Positions 8,492 through 17,700 of a stretch of 64,000 nucleotides of DNA are shown here, piece by piece. A model generated the notes under the pieces. That model was not told the DNA's origin, made no database searches, and saw nothing but the letters and a program-made list of their open reading frames with translations. The first letter of the stretch is position 1, and each line of letters opens with the position of its first letter. The stretch is taken from assembly GCF_000238775.2 (NCBI RefSeq), contig NZ_AFEJ02000005.1, positions 124,001-188,000 on the forward strand, in the 5' to 3' direction. The position numbers were made by a program, and so were the translations under genes. The DNA comes from Acaryochloris sp. CCMEE 5410 (GTDB lineage: Bacteria > Cyanobacteriota > Cyanobacteriia > Thermosynechococcales > Thermosynechococcaceae).

Positions 8492-10234
8492 TCAGGGCAT
8501 ATTCTCTAATCGATCTATAAATTCTTGTTTCCATGTCCAAACTTCCGGTAGATCAGAGTTCAGGAATAAACAGAGTTTCCAGTGAGATTGAGCGTCTAAA
8601 TTTTTCTTGTTCCTAGTTTTGGCTAGAAGGCACTGGCTACTCGCTTCGTTTGGATCTAATTCAATACTTCGTTCTAGATTGACCATTGCCTTGTCATATT
8701 GTTCCATTTTGAACTGCGCCCATCCTAAATTCTTGTATAAGGATGCTTTAGTCCAAGGATGGAGGCCATCTAGTCTCAGGACTTGTTGGATGCTTGCAAG
8801 AGCTTTTTGATGGTTACCTTCCAAAATATCCAACCTTGCTAAATTATTACGCGAGGGTAAATGCTTTCCCTTGCTTATCTTGATTGCCTTTTCATAGAAT
8901 AATCTTGCTGTCTTATAGTCTTGGACATCCTCATAGACACCACCCACATTGTAAAAAGCAATTTCGTTATCAGGCTCTAGCTCTGATGCCTTACCAAAGT
9001 TTTCGATGGCGCAATTGTATTTTTTTTGGAATTGGCAGGACAGACCTAGATTGTTGTAAGACGAATAATCATGGGGATCAAAGAAGATTGCCCATTCATA
9101 ATGCTTCTGTGCTTCCTCAAAATTGTCTTCGCTTTCGCTTTCGGTCGCCAGTCTGAAAAAATATCTTGAGATACCAATCCTCCCACCTTGAAATAGTCCA
9201 AAAAGTACTAAGGCTGTGAGTATCACTGCAAGTAGCTGATAAGGCTTGGAATGGAAACGACGATATCTTTTGATATTTTTTGGAAGGCGATTCTGTAAAT
9301 ACTGCAAAATCTCCTGAGTGTTGTGTGGCCGCTTACCTGGCAAAACATCATTCAGCTCATCAATATAATCTTTGAGAGGCTTATCAATTTGTGGAGCTAA
9401 GTCACGCCATACGAGCAGTCCTGTATCTGGGTCTTCAGGTAGCGTTCGGGGATGTTCACCTGTCATTAAATGGATCATGGTTCTCCCCAATGCATAAAAA
9501 TCTGATTGGGGAAGTGCCCTACCTCGGATTTGCTCTGGAGGGGAATAGCCAATTGTGCGTACTAAAGTAGTATCCCGATCTAGCAAGCAACCTGTTTTAT
9601 TCTCCCCATGTATTTTGGCAAGGTACGTCTCCGTTACATCCCGCACTGCTCCGAAGTCAATCAAAACAATCTTTCCATCGGGTTTGAGCATGATATTCGA
9701 GGGTTTTATATCTCGATGGAAATAGCCCTTTTCATGAACTACACTCAAGATTTCAACGATCTGAATTAGCCAATCAATCGCAGTAGATTGAGAAACCTTT
9801 CCATGCTCATCTAGCCATTCTCTAAGGTCTACACCGTCTATCTTCTCAATCGCTAGACAATGCAGTGTAATCTTGAATTCCTTGGGTTTAACCGTAAAAT
9901 AATCATCAATATAAGCAAAAGGAATGCCTGGATGTCTGAGTGCTCTTAGAATGTGAGCTTCCCGATCCATCAGCTCTACATACTTTTCTTTCTGAGATCT
10001 CAAGACCTTTAGGATTTTGTGTGTCCCAGGTGGATGTAACCGATTCCCCTGAACATCGATAACCTCAAACACCTCAGAGGGACTGTTATCATCCAAAGGG
10101 CGAATAGGTCGAATTAAACGGAATCGCCCATCGATCAGTAACGGAGAGCCACATGCTTGACACTCCTCAAAATCACCCTGATTTTGTCGTTCCGTACAAA
10201 AAGGATGAATACAGTAGCTCACAAGCTTATCCAC
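8492..10234 (-). CDS. Serine/threonine protein kinase with zinc ribbon and TPR tail
   Basis: 580 residues. An N-terminal four-cysteine ribbon (C8, C13, C25, C28) leads into a Hanks-type kinase domain (about 35-310) with Lys76 (ILKVL), HRDIKPSN with Asp175, DFG with Asp193 and GYSPPEQ in the activation segment. All are intact, so it should be active. A single membrane span (about 332-352) follows, then five or so TPR repeats (about 358-570) that would lie outside the cytoplasm. The zinc-ribbon kinase architecture is common in cyanobacteria. It is separated by 4 bp from the STAND gene upstream, so the two are almost certainly co-transcribed. The substrate is unknown; the TPRs suggest sensing through protein contacts. 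Confidence 0.95.
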   Translation of the reverse strand: MDKLVSYCIHPFCTERQNQGDFEECQACGSPLLIDGRFRLIRPIRPLDDNSPSEVFEVIDVQGNRLHPPGTHKILKVLRSQKEKYVELMDREAHILRALRHPGIPFAYIDDYFTVKPKEFKITLHCLAIEKIDGVDLREWLDEHGKVSQSTAIDWLIQIVEILSVVHEKGYFHRDIKPSNIMLKPDGKIVLIDFGAVRDVTETYLAKIHGENKTGCLLDRDTTLVRTIGYSPPEQIRGRALPQSDFYALGRTMIHLMTGEHPRTLPEDPDTGLLVWRDLAPQIDKPLKDYIDELNDVLPGKRPHNTQEILQYLQNRLPKNIKRYRRFHSKPYQLLAVILTALVLFGLFQGGRIGISRYFFRLATESESEDNFEEAQKHYEWAIFFDPHDYSSYNNLGLSCQFQKKYNCAIENFGKASELEPDNEIAFYNVGGVYEDVQDYKTARLFYEKAIKISKGKHLPSRNNLARLDILEGNHQKALASIQQVLRLDGLHPWTKASLYKNLGWAQFKMEQYDKAMVNLERSIELDPNEASSQCLLAKTRNKKNLDAQSHWKLCLFLNSDLPEVWTWKQEFIDRLENMP

Positions 10235-10238
10235 TGGT

Positions 10239-11642
10239 CTATGTAGGTGGGGAGTGGGAGAAATGATTCACTTCGCCTGTAATTCTGTGAGAGTTTTTTA
10301 TAACGTATTTCCTAAACATAGGCTGTAATGTAAAGCTAGCTTCACTACCTGGACGTGAAGGAATAATCTCAATAGGGCATAACCGTTCTAGGGACTCTAT
10401 TGCAGCAATCAAATCTGACTCTGATACGATAATTTCTTGAGTATTGAGCTGGCTTATTAAAAGAGAAAATGCTATCGGATCTGAAGACTTTTCAGCTTCC
10501 TGTGCTAAGACTAATAAAACTTTTTTCTCCATCTTACTTAAGGAGTCAAAATCTACAAAACTCTCATTAAAACTCTCTTCGAGAATATTACTTCCTAGAG
10601 AAGTTTTATTAGATATGATATTGTCTAGATTGCCACTATAAAAACGTTTAACTTTATCTGCTGCACATTTCAACACATAAGGATTGCCTAAAAATGTATC
10701 TATAATTGAATAGTGATTTTTTTTGACCGATATTCCTTCAGACTCAAGCAGCTTGACACTCAATTCTAGATCAAGACCATCTATTTTTTTATGGGAGACA
10801 GGCAATCCTGAGCTTTGCAGTAACTCAATTCCATTTAAGGGTTGACGGCTAATAAGAACAAAACATCCTCTATGATTTTCTTCTATTATTCTTCTAATAA
10901 ATACATCGAAATCAGGTTGGGAGTCTCCAAGCCTCTTTAGTAGCGTTTCTAGATTATCGATTACTATTAAACTTGATTCTTGCCTTAAGTGAATTAGTAG
11001 AGAAGAAAGTAAAGTTTGTAATGATTTTCTTGGATCTATATCTTTTTGAGGAAGATCAAGAGTGATCATCAAGCCTTTGATAAAATCCTCTAATGGATAA
11101 TATGCTGATTGCCAAATAATGGAATCAAATCTAGAGTTTCCCTCGCTGCTTACCTTACGAACTAACTTTGAAGCTAGAGTACTCTTGCCAATTCCTTGAA
11201 TGCCAGTTAGTATGACACATCGATTTCCTTGAATCGCCTGATGTAATTCCTCTACCTCAGTATCTCGGCCAATACTTTTGTGTACTTCTGGAGGCTGACT
11301 TCCAAGAATTGATTGTTGTCCCAGTTCTGGATCGAAGAGGCTGGGTGCTAGCTTTTCTCCAAGAACTACCTGTTCTATCGCCGACCGAAATAAATTTTTA
11401 TCCAGTTTCTCCTCAACCCCAAGCTCTTCAGCTAGCTCCTCATCCAGGAATTTCCATAGCTTAGGAGCAACTGTTCGTTGCAAGTAATTCTGGGTATAGC
11501 GAGAGTTCTCAGCAGCTTGTTTGTAGTCATATTTTCCCCAAGCAGCTTCTAGGACTTTAATTTCAGCTTCACCCAGGCGTTTACCTCGTTTGGAAAACGC
11601 CAAGTCATTCACAAACGTAAGTGCATGATGCCAGCTAACCAA
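10239..11642 (-). CDS. STAND / NB-ARC-like NTPase with vMAP-type N-terminal helical domain
   Basis: 467 residues. The N-terminus (1-100, with AWGKYDYKQAAENSRYTQNY) matches the helix-turn-helix-like domain found at the start of many cyanobacterial conflict-system ATPases (vWA-MoxR-associated protein N-terminal type). An NB-ARC-like ATPase follows: Walker A GIQGIGKST (147-155), Walker B SLIVIDN (Asp229), then a sensor region ISRQPL and a winged-helix end. There is no WD40, TPR or other effector repeat, so it is shorter than most family members and probably acts through partners encoded next to it (kinase, CHAT). First gene of the minus-strand operon; divergent from the ParB-like gene. Confidence 0.85.
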   Translation of the reverse strand: MVSWHHALTFVNDLAFSKRGKRLGEAEIKVLEAAWGKYDYKQAAENSRYTQNYLQRTVAPKLWKFLDEELAEELGVEEKLDKNLFRSAIEQVVLGEKLAPSLFDPELGQQSILGSQPPEVHKSIGRDTEVEELHQAIQGNRCVILTGIQGIGKSTLASKLVRKVSSEGNSRFDSIIWQSAYYPLEDFIKGLMITLDLPQKDIDPRKSLQTLLSSLLIHLRQESSLIVIDNLETLLKRLGDSQPDFDVFIRRIIEENHRGCFVLISRQPLNGIELLQSSGLPVSHKKIDGLDLELSVKLLESEGISVKKNHYSIIDTFLGNPYVLKCAADKVKRFYSGNLDNIISNKTSLGSNILEESFNESFVDFDSLSKMEKKVLLVLAQEAEKSSDPIAFSLLISQLNTQEIIVSESDLIAAIESLERLCPIEIIPSRPGSEASFTLQPMFRKYVIKNSHRITGEVNHFSHSPPT

Positions 11643-11818
11643 AAGCTCCTCCTATTTTATCCAGACTAAAATAATTAATGCTAGTTAATCATACTATAGG
11701 CTACTGGCGCCGAGCTTATACTTTCTTGAAGTATTATTATGTCTTGACAAGAGGAACAGCGATACTCAATAATACCAACAAATTACTCAATAGAGCTAAA
11801 AGCTCGCGGGGGTATCTA

Positions 11819-12634
11819 ATGAACCAACTTATTCAAAAACTCGAAGCCCTTAGTCTAGATAGGATTACCCTTGATCATGAGATTCAACCCCGACAGCAAC
11901 TCAATCAGGAGGTGGTTGCTGAATATGCTGAAGCTATGAAGCGGGGGGCTACGTTCCCACCAGTAGTTGTTTTCTTCGACGGCTCTAAGTACTGGTTAGC
12001 TGACGGGTTTCATAGGATTGCTGCAAAACAGGCAAACGGTGATCTTGAAATCCTTGCTGAGGAAAAAATCGGCTCTCGTCGAGATGCTATTTTATTCGCC
12101 GCTGGAGCAAACGTTATGCATGGATTGAGAAGAACCAACGCTGATAAACACCGGGTTGTCGAGCGACTAATACAGGATTCTGAATGGTGTTTATGGAGTG
12201 ACAACGCGATTGCTCAACAATGTGGTGTAAGTCGTACTCTAGTTAGAAAAACAAGACAACTAACCTTGCCGACTTGTATAAAAAACAAGTCAGTTTCTCG
12301 TAAAGGAGCTGATGGACGCATTATAAATATCAGTAATATTGGCAAGAAAGAAAAGGCTGTAAACAAAGATGCTGAGTGTATTCAAGCAACTGAGCCTAAT
12401 ACATTAATCTCTATAAAAAGATCTCAATTCCCTACAAAAGCAAGCGTTTCTCAAGATCAACTAACCAACTATCTCAAACAAATTCAGTTCCCATTGAATT
12501 TTAACGGCGAACAGCATAAGCTCGGAGGAAACAGAACCCATCTCCAGATTGACTGGCAGTATGGCAACCAATCTGGACATCTTCAAATTCCAATCCATCA
12601 GATCATGCTTCTAGATGAACAATCAGCAGGCTGA
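11819..12634 (+). CDS. ParB-like nuclease-domain protein (first of a tandem pair)
   Basis: 271 residues from the ATG at 11819, chosen because homology to its paralogue begins just after it; the frame is open further upstream to 11678, but that part looks non-coding. Contains a ParB/sulfiredoxin-type domain (FFDGSKYWLADGFHRIAA; the DGFHR is the GxxR-like nucleotide-binding motif) and a helix-turn-helix (DNAIAQQCGVSRTLVRK). The C-terminal 80 residues (..LGGNRTHLQIDWQYGNQSG) are unlike ParB and unassigned. It is closely similar to the next gene over about 120 residues, so the two arose by duplication. No ParA is adjacent, so regulation or modification rather than partition is likely. Confidence 0.8.
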   Translation: MNQLIQKLEALSLDRITLDHEIQPRQQLNQEVVAEYAEAMKRGATFPPVVVFFDGSKYWLADGFHRIAAKQANGDLEILAEEKIGSRRDAILFAAGANVMHGLRRTNADKHRVVERLIQDSEWCLWSDNAIAQQCGVSRTLVRKTRQLTLPTCIKNKSVSRKGADGRIINISNIGKKEKAVNKDAECIQATEPNTLISIKRSQFPTKASVSQDQLTNYLKQIQFPLNFNGEQHKLGGNRTHLQIDWQYGNQSGHLQIPIHQIMLLDEQSAG

Positions 12635-12998
12635 AGTTTTCTGGTCAACAGAAATCTACGAATCCTAATAACTTTCAACTTTAATGGTCTGTACCAAGTA
12701 GTTGAACTCTCGGTGATGGCGAAGCTATAAAATGACCAAACACCACCCATGCTCAAGAGTTTATATAGAAATCAGCGAAAATCCATTATTCTAGCTAATC
12801 CTACCTATATAGATAGAGTTTCAACTAGTTCTCAGCAAATCGTCAAAGGAGACAAAGGCGACTCAGCCCTGCGACTAAGTACCAAGATTCTTTACTTAAC
12901 TCAACTTAATACAAGTTCTTCCAATTCCTCGAAAAGCTTGTTGCTTAGGGGCTTACATGGTTTTATAGCGATATCCTGCTGTCTACCTTTAGTCCTTG
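12635..12998 (+). other. Intergenic stretch, no supported gene
   Basis: About 360 bp between the tandem ParB-like genes. A 101-codon frame starting at 12749 crosses into the next gene in another phase, but its protein has no recognisable pattern. No hairpin followed by a T tract was seen. It probably carries the promoter of the second gene. Confidence 0.4.
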
Positions 12999-14060
12999 AT
13001 GCCGCCCAAAAATCTCCAAAGCGAATCTTCAGAATCTTCTATCCAACTAGTTGAGATAGCAAAAATTCGCAGGGACGGAGGAACGCAGCCCCGCGCTCAA
13101 CTCTATTCAGAAGTGGTTGCTGAATATGTTGAGGATATGGAAAAAGGTGCAGAATTCCCACCTGTTACAGTCTTTTTTGACGGTAAAGAATATTGGTTGG
13201 CTGATGGTTTTCACAGGGTACAAGCCAAAGAAGCTACAGGAGCAAAGGAGATTAAAGCAGATGTGCATCTTGGAGAAAATCGAGATGCTGTACTGTACGC
13301 TGTTGGAGCTAATGCATCACATGGCCTAAGAAGAACTAATGCAGATAAACGTCGAGCCGTGGAGAGGTTACTACGTGATCACGAATGGAAATTATGGAGC
13401 GATAATGCTATTGCCAAACAATGTGGTGTTGGTCATCCTCTAGTTGGGAGGATTCGGAAAGAGATTCAATCAACGACTAAAGATGATCCACCAACTCTCC
13501 GCAGAGGAATGGACAACCGATTAATAGATACTTCTAAGATTGGCAAATCTGCTCAAGTGTCTAAGGGTACAAATAAACGACAACGGAAAAAGAAACAGAC
13601 TGGTAAAACCACCTCCACACCTCTTGTTCAATCTAAAGAGGTTGTAAGAGGCGATACCTGGAGGTTAGGTAAATCTCACTATTTATTCTGTGGTGACTCA
13701 TCATCCAAGAAGTTTCAAAAGCTCTTGCCCCCTGAAATTGGACTTTTCATGATCTTTATAGACACAGAAGAACATTGGCCGACATCTCTCCTAGACAACA
13801 CAAAGAATGCTTTTTCTTTTTATTCTTCCTACGGAGAAGATATAGATCTAAGGAATTTACGCCAAATCGTTGAAAACTGTATTGTTACTACAACAGAAGC
13901 TGATGATGCCGTTATCATGATCAACCTCCCAGATCCTTCTCTTTTTATCTTAATGGAGAGTCTATACTGCCTTTGCTATTGTGCCGAGCCAGACCCTCAG
14001 CGTTGTACGGACGCTCTGACTGCTTGGGCAACAACTAAAAAATCAGTAAAAAAGCTGTAA
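12999..14060 (+). CDS. ParB-like protein fused to a decayed DNA methyltransferase
   Basis: 353 residues from the ATG at 12999. Residues 15-160 hold a ParB-like domain (FFDGKEYWLADGFHR) and helix-turn-helix (DNAIAKQCGVGHPLV). After a Lys-rich linker comes VVRGDTWRLGKSHYLFCGDS, which is the characteristic N-terminal segment of ParB-linked N4/N6 DNA methylases. The usual DPPY is replaced by IDTEEHWP, and the FxGxG cofactor loop near the end is replaced by INLPDPSLF, while the tail AEPDPQRCTDAL still matches the family's end. So the methylase has lost most of its core and both key motifs and should be inactive, while the DNA-binding half is intact. Paralogue of the gene before it. Confidence 0.8.
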   Translation: MPPKNLQSESSESSIQLVEIAKIRRDGGTQPRAQLYSEVVAEYVEDMEKGAEFPPVTVFFDGKEYWLADGFHRVQAKEATGAKEIKADVHLGENRDAVLYAVGANASHGLRRTNADKRRAVERLLRDHEWKLWSDNAIAKQCGVGHPLVGRIRKEIQSTTKDDPPTLRRGMDNRLIDTSKIGKSAQVSKGTNKRQRKKKQTGKTTSTPLVQSKEVVRGDTWRLGKSHYLFCGDSSSKKFQKLLPPEIGLFMIFIDTEEHWPTSLLDNTKNAFSFYSSYGEDIDLRNLRQIVENCIVTTTEADDAVIMINLPDPSLFILMESLYCLCYCAEPDPQRCTDALTAWATTKKSVKKL

Positions 14061-14478
14061 ATCCATAGAGAACAATGAACTTAAAAACTTCACAGGTAGT
14101 ATATTCACGCTTAGAAAAGTTGACGATCACCCATCATTTTTTGTTGTAAGATCGCGTTAAGCATTTTCCTAGTACAAGGATACCTTTATCCAACTATTCT
14201 CTAATATCAGCTTCTTACAACAGATCTGATATCATCCGAAACAATCCAAAGCTTGCATTATTCTTCTTATAACCAGCGCTAGGTATCTCTGATCTATCTC
14301 GCTATAATCTGTAAGCTTTCTTTGAGAACAAATCTCAAAAACATATCTTGACACTCCCCCACTCGTTTTGGGCTGTGTCTCTCAGTGTTCAAATCCGCTA
14401 AAAGCTTGATCGATCAACGCTTTCAGTGTATTTAAACTCTAATACTTAAAGATTAAGGAGGTGATTGATGACATAGAC
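14061..14478. other. AT-rich intergenic stretch
   Basis: About 420 bp with stop codons in all frames and no RNA gene recognised. It separates the accessory region from the replication region. Confidence 0.4.
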
Positions 14479-14534
14479 CTTTAAACGTTAAAAACCCTAA
14501 CTGGTGGAAGAGTCAGGGCTTTTGAGCGTTTAAG
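14479..14534 (+). terminator. Long imperfect hairpin upstream of the replication gene
   Basis: The arms are CTTTAAACG (14479) against CGTTTAAG (14527), and inside them TTAAAAACCCTAAC against GTCAGGGCTTTTGAG, with a loop of about 10 nt (TGGTGGAAGA). The right arm contains TTTT. It could be an intrinsic terminator or a structured leader or antisense RNA controlling the replication gene that starts at 14746. Confidence 0.5.
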
Positions 14535-14601
14535 CACTCCCAATATTTTAGGAGACTTGAACTTGATGCTTTTTGCTTAGGCATGGGTTCGGACCTCCAA
14601 A

Positions 14602-14677
14602 GGAGCCGTGTGTTTATTTTAGCCTATGACGCATACTGGTCAAGTTTTCTATGGAAATTTTTTGACCAAACGGCTCC
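14602..14677 (+). promoter_or_regulatory. Nested inverted repeats in the leader of the replication gene
   Basis: Outer arms GGAGCCGT (14602-14609) and ACGGCTCC (14670-14677) enclose inner arms TGGTCAA (14637-14643) and TTGACCA (14662-14668). This gives a two-tier stem about 70 nt before the replication protein start. Position and symmetry suggest replication control (attenuator, initiator-binding site or part of the origin); this is inference. Confidence 0.5.
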
Positions 14678-14745
14678 CTATCCACCACAAAATAGGGACC
14701 AAATCATGACCCCAATACCCACATCCCATGACTGGGAGCTAGGCC

Positions 14746-17700
14746 ATGTCTAGCTTTCGCAGTTCAGCGAGTAAACTTCTCGCAACCAACCGCTCCAACC
14801 CCTGCGACCTCTGCGGGGATATCACAGGCAAATGCAGAAAGGCTGACAACCTTAATCTCTGCATGACCCTCTCAGGCCAGATTGAGGGATATCGCTACCT
14901 AGGACAGTCCAAAGATGGCCTCTGGGGCAAGTACGTCCTCGATGACGGGCAAGACCTCAGCCAGGAAGACCGAGAACGCAGATGGCAAGAACAACGGATT
15001 CTCAGAGAGCAACGTGCCCAAGCTGAGGTTCAACGCCATGCCCAATCCCTCCCCGCTCCAGAGCGCGATAAGCTCTACCGTCAGCTCCTTGATCAGCTCA
15101 CACTACACCCTGCAGATCGGGCTGACTTGCATCGTCGGGGATTGACCAATGAGCAGATCCAAAACTGGGGGGTGAAGTCTATCGAGCAGTGGCAATCGCT
15201 CTCTGGTGAACTGCCTCATACCTTGCCAGGGATTAGTCTGGATGGAAATTCGCTCAACACTCCAAGACCGGGTTATCTCTGTCCCATCGTTGATATAGAT
15301 GGCCTTATCGTCGGCTTTCAAGTCAGAGCAAGAACCTCCGAAGGGGGTCGCTATTACTGGCTCACGGGCAAAACTAGGAAACGACCCAACGGACCCACAC
15401 CCCACCTTCCCACTGGCGAGTTACCCCTAGCCGTCCATCATCCAGAGCAAGTCACTAGAGATGCAATCGCACTCGTTGAAGGGACGGGGGCTAAGCCCCA
15501 CCTTCTAGCTCAGCGCATGGGCCAAGTGACCATCGGCGCAGCAGGGGGATTGTTCGCGGCATCTCCTGAAACCCTAAAAGCAGCGCTAGCTCAGCTTGGC
15601 GCAACAACTATCGAGTTCTACCCCGATGCTGGAGCGATTCAGAACAAGTCAGTACTGCGGCAATACCGGGCAACCTGGGCACTACTGAAGGAGTGGGGCT
15701 ACAGTGTAGAGGTCGCCTGGTGGAAGCAAACAGACAAACGCATCCATCTTGACATTGATGAACTGGACGACCTCGGTCAAATTCGGTTTTTGTCAGTGGC
15801 CGATTTTGAGCAGATTGCAGCTCAGTGCAACCAATTACTGCACAAGCTCCAAGACGTTCTGACCACGTTTACCCGTCCTTCATCACCCGCTCAAGGGTTT
15901 GCCACTCCCAATGATCAACAAACCCACCCCCCTAACCCTCGCGGAACGAAGCGAACTGCACCAGATGACAAGCGTCTTGCAACGCTGCCTGCAACAAGCC
16001 GTCGAGCTAAACGATCCCGTCGCCGCACTGCACGACTCCTTGCAGCTCATCGAAGACATGGATATATTTCAAAACTTCGACTGGAAAACTATCGAAGACG
16101 CATTAGAAGACATACTTCAAGAGCGACACACTCCAGATGTAGCAGCTTACAAAGCCGCCCTGGAGATAACGGGACTCTCGAAACAACAACACCTCTAGTC
16201 CACGAGTACGAACCAGGCCAACGGCTCCAAACTTGGGAAACCCTCATCACATCAGGATTCCCCTTCATCCTTGACCAGTCCCAACCCGGTACTGGTAAAA
16301 GCTACGATTCTGGGAACGTTACCCCGATTGGCTTTGGGATGGAGCAGGTTATTTATCTTTCAGACCAGCACCGCAATCCCACCGTATCAACATTAGAACA
16401 AGGAAATGGCTGGTGTGACCTAGAAGCACGACATGGAGGTCTAAACCGAGTCAAGAATCGACTCCAACGATCTGCCAAAGGGGATGCTTTTGCTGTTCCC
16501 GCTAACTGTAGTCGCGTTGGAGTGTTGAATGCATTGCGGGACAAGAACATCCCTGGTGCTGATACCGCCAACCTCATCTGCGGCACCTGCATTGCCAGAG
16601 AAGCCTGCATCAATGCCAATGGGCCAGGGTATGGTTTTTTGAACCAACGTCGTAATGTCCTAGGTGCGCCTCTACTGAGGGCACATCCTGACTCTCTGCC
16701 TGATCCAGAAGATTACCCCCTAGAAAACACTATGCTGATCTGGGATGAACCCGGTCAGAACTTCCAGGTTAAGCAGTCTGTGACCATTACCTTTAATGAC
16801 TTGCAGCAAACCATTTCGGCATTGATTGCCTACCCTGAAATCTTTGCCCTGGTGCAGCCCTTGCTCTCTGCGTTGCTGCCCTTAATGGATGGCTCAATAA
16901 AGCTTGGGAAATATGGCCTCAATCACTTGGAGATGAAAGCCAAGCTCCCTGACATGGCTGGAGTGAAGCTAGGCGAACTGACCCAAATCCTGATGCCTAA
17001 CCTAGGTTTTCTCAACACCACCTCAGACTATGGGGTGGATCTTGCTGATCTACCCAAGCAACTTCGCAAAAAGTTCTCTGAACGGGACTCAGAGATGGCA
17101 GAGCAGGCTAGGAATGGGGTGGTAAAGCAATGGCTCGTCCCTCTAATCCGCATCTTGCAGGGTGGAGCAGGATGTATCCAAGTTAGTCGCTATGGACTGC
17201 TGACCCTCAATACCCCTAACCCTCGACATCGAGACTTAGCTCAAGCGGCCCAAGCCAATGTGTTCCTCGATGCCACCCTATCCCGCGAAGACTTAGCTCT
17301 GAAGCTAAGCTGCTCTCCTGATGAAATCCTAGTAGTCCGTCAAGCCGTCCCTGACACCGGAAACCTAGAGGTGATTCAGGTGAAGGACATGGGGCGAGTG
17401 GGCATGAGTCGAGGCGGGGATCAACTGAAACGTATTGGAGCCTTGGCCCAGCACTACCAAGATTTGGATGCAGTGAATACAAGGACTATCGATTTTAAGA
17501 AGTTTGAAAAGGATGGGGCCTGGTGGCGAGATAGCCGAGGGGTCAATGACTTTCTCACCGTCCAGACCCTAGTGCTAGTGGGAACTCCCTGCCGCAATCT
17601 CAATGACTTGGCCGCAGAATTTGCAATTGTCTGTGGGTACTACCCAGAAGACGATGACCCAGTATTCACAGCATTTATTGACCGCTCCATCCTTGCCGAG

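Noticed and set aside
12749-13054. 101-codon frame before the second ParB-like gene
   Set aside because: Unnatural composition, no ribosome-binding site, runs into the real gene in another phase.
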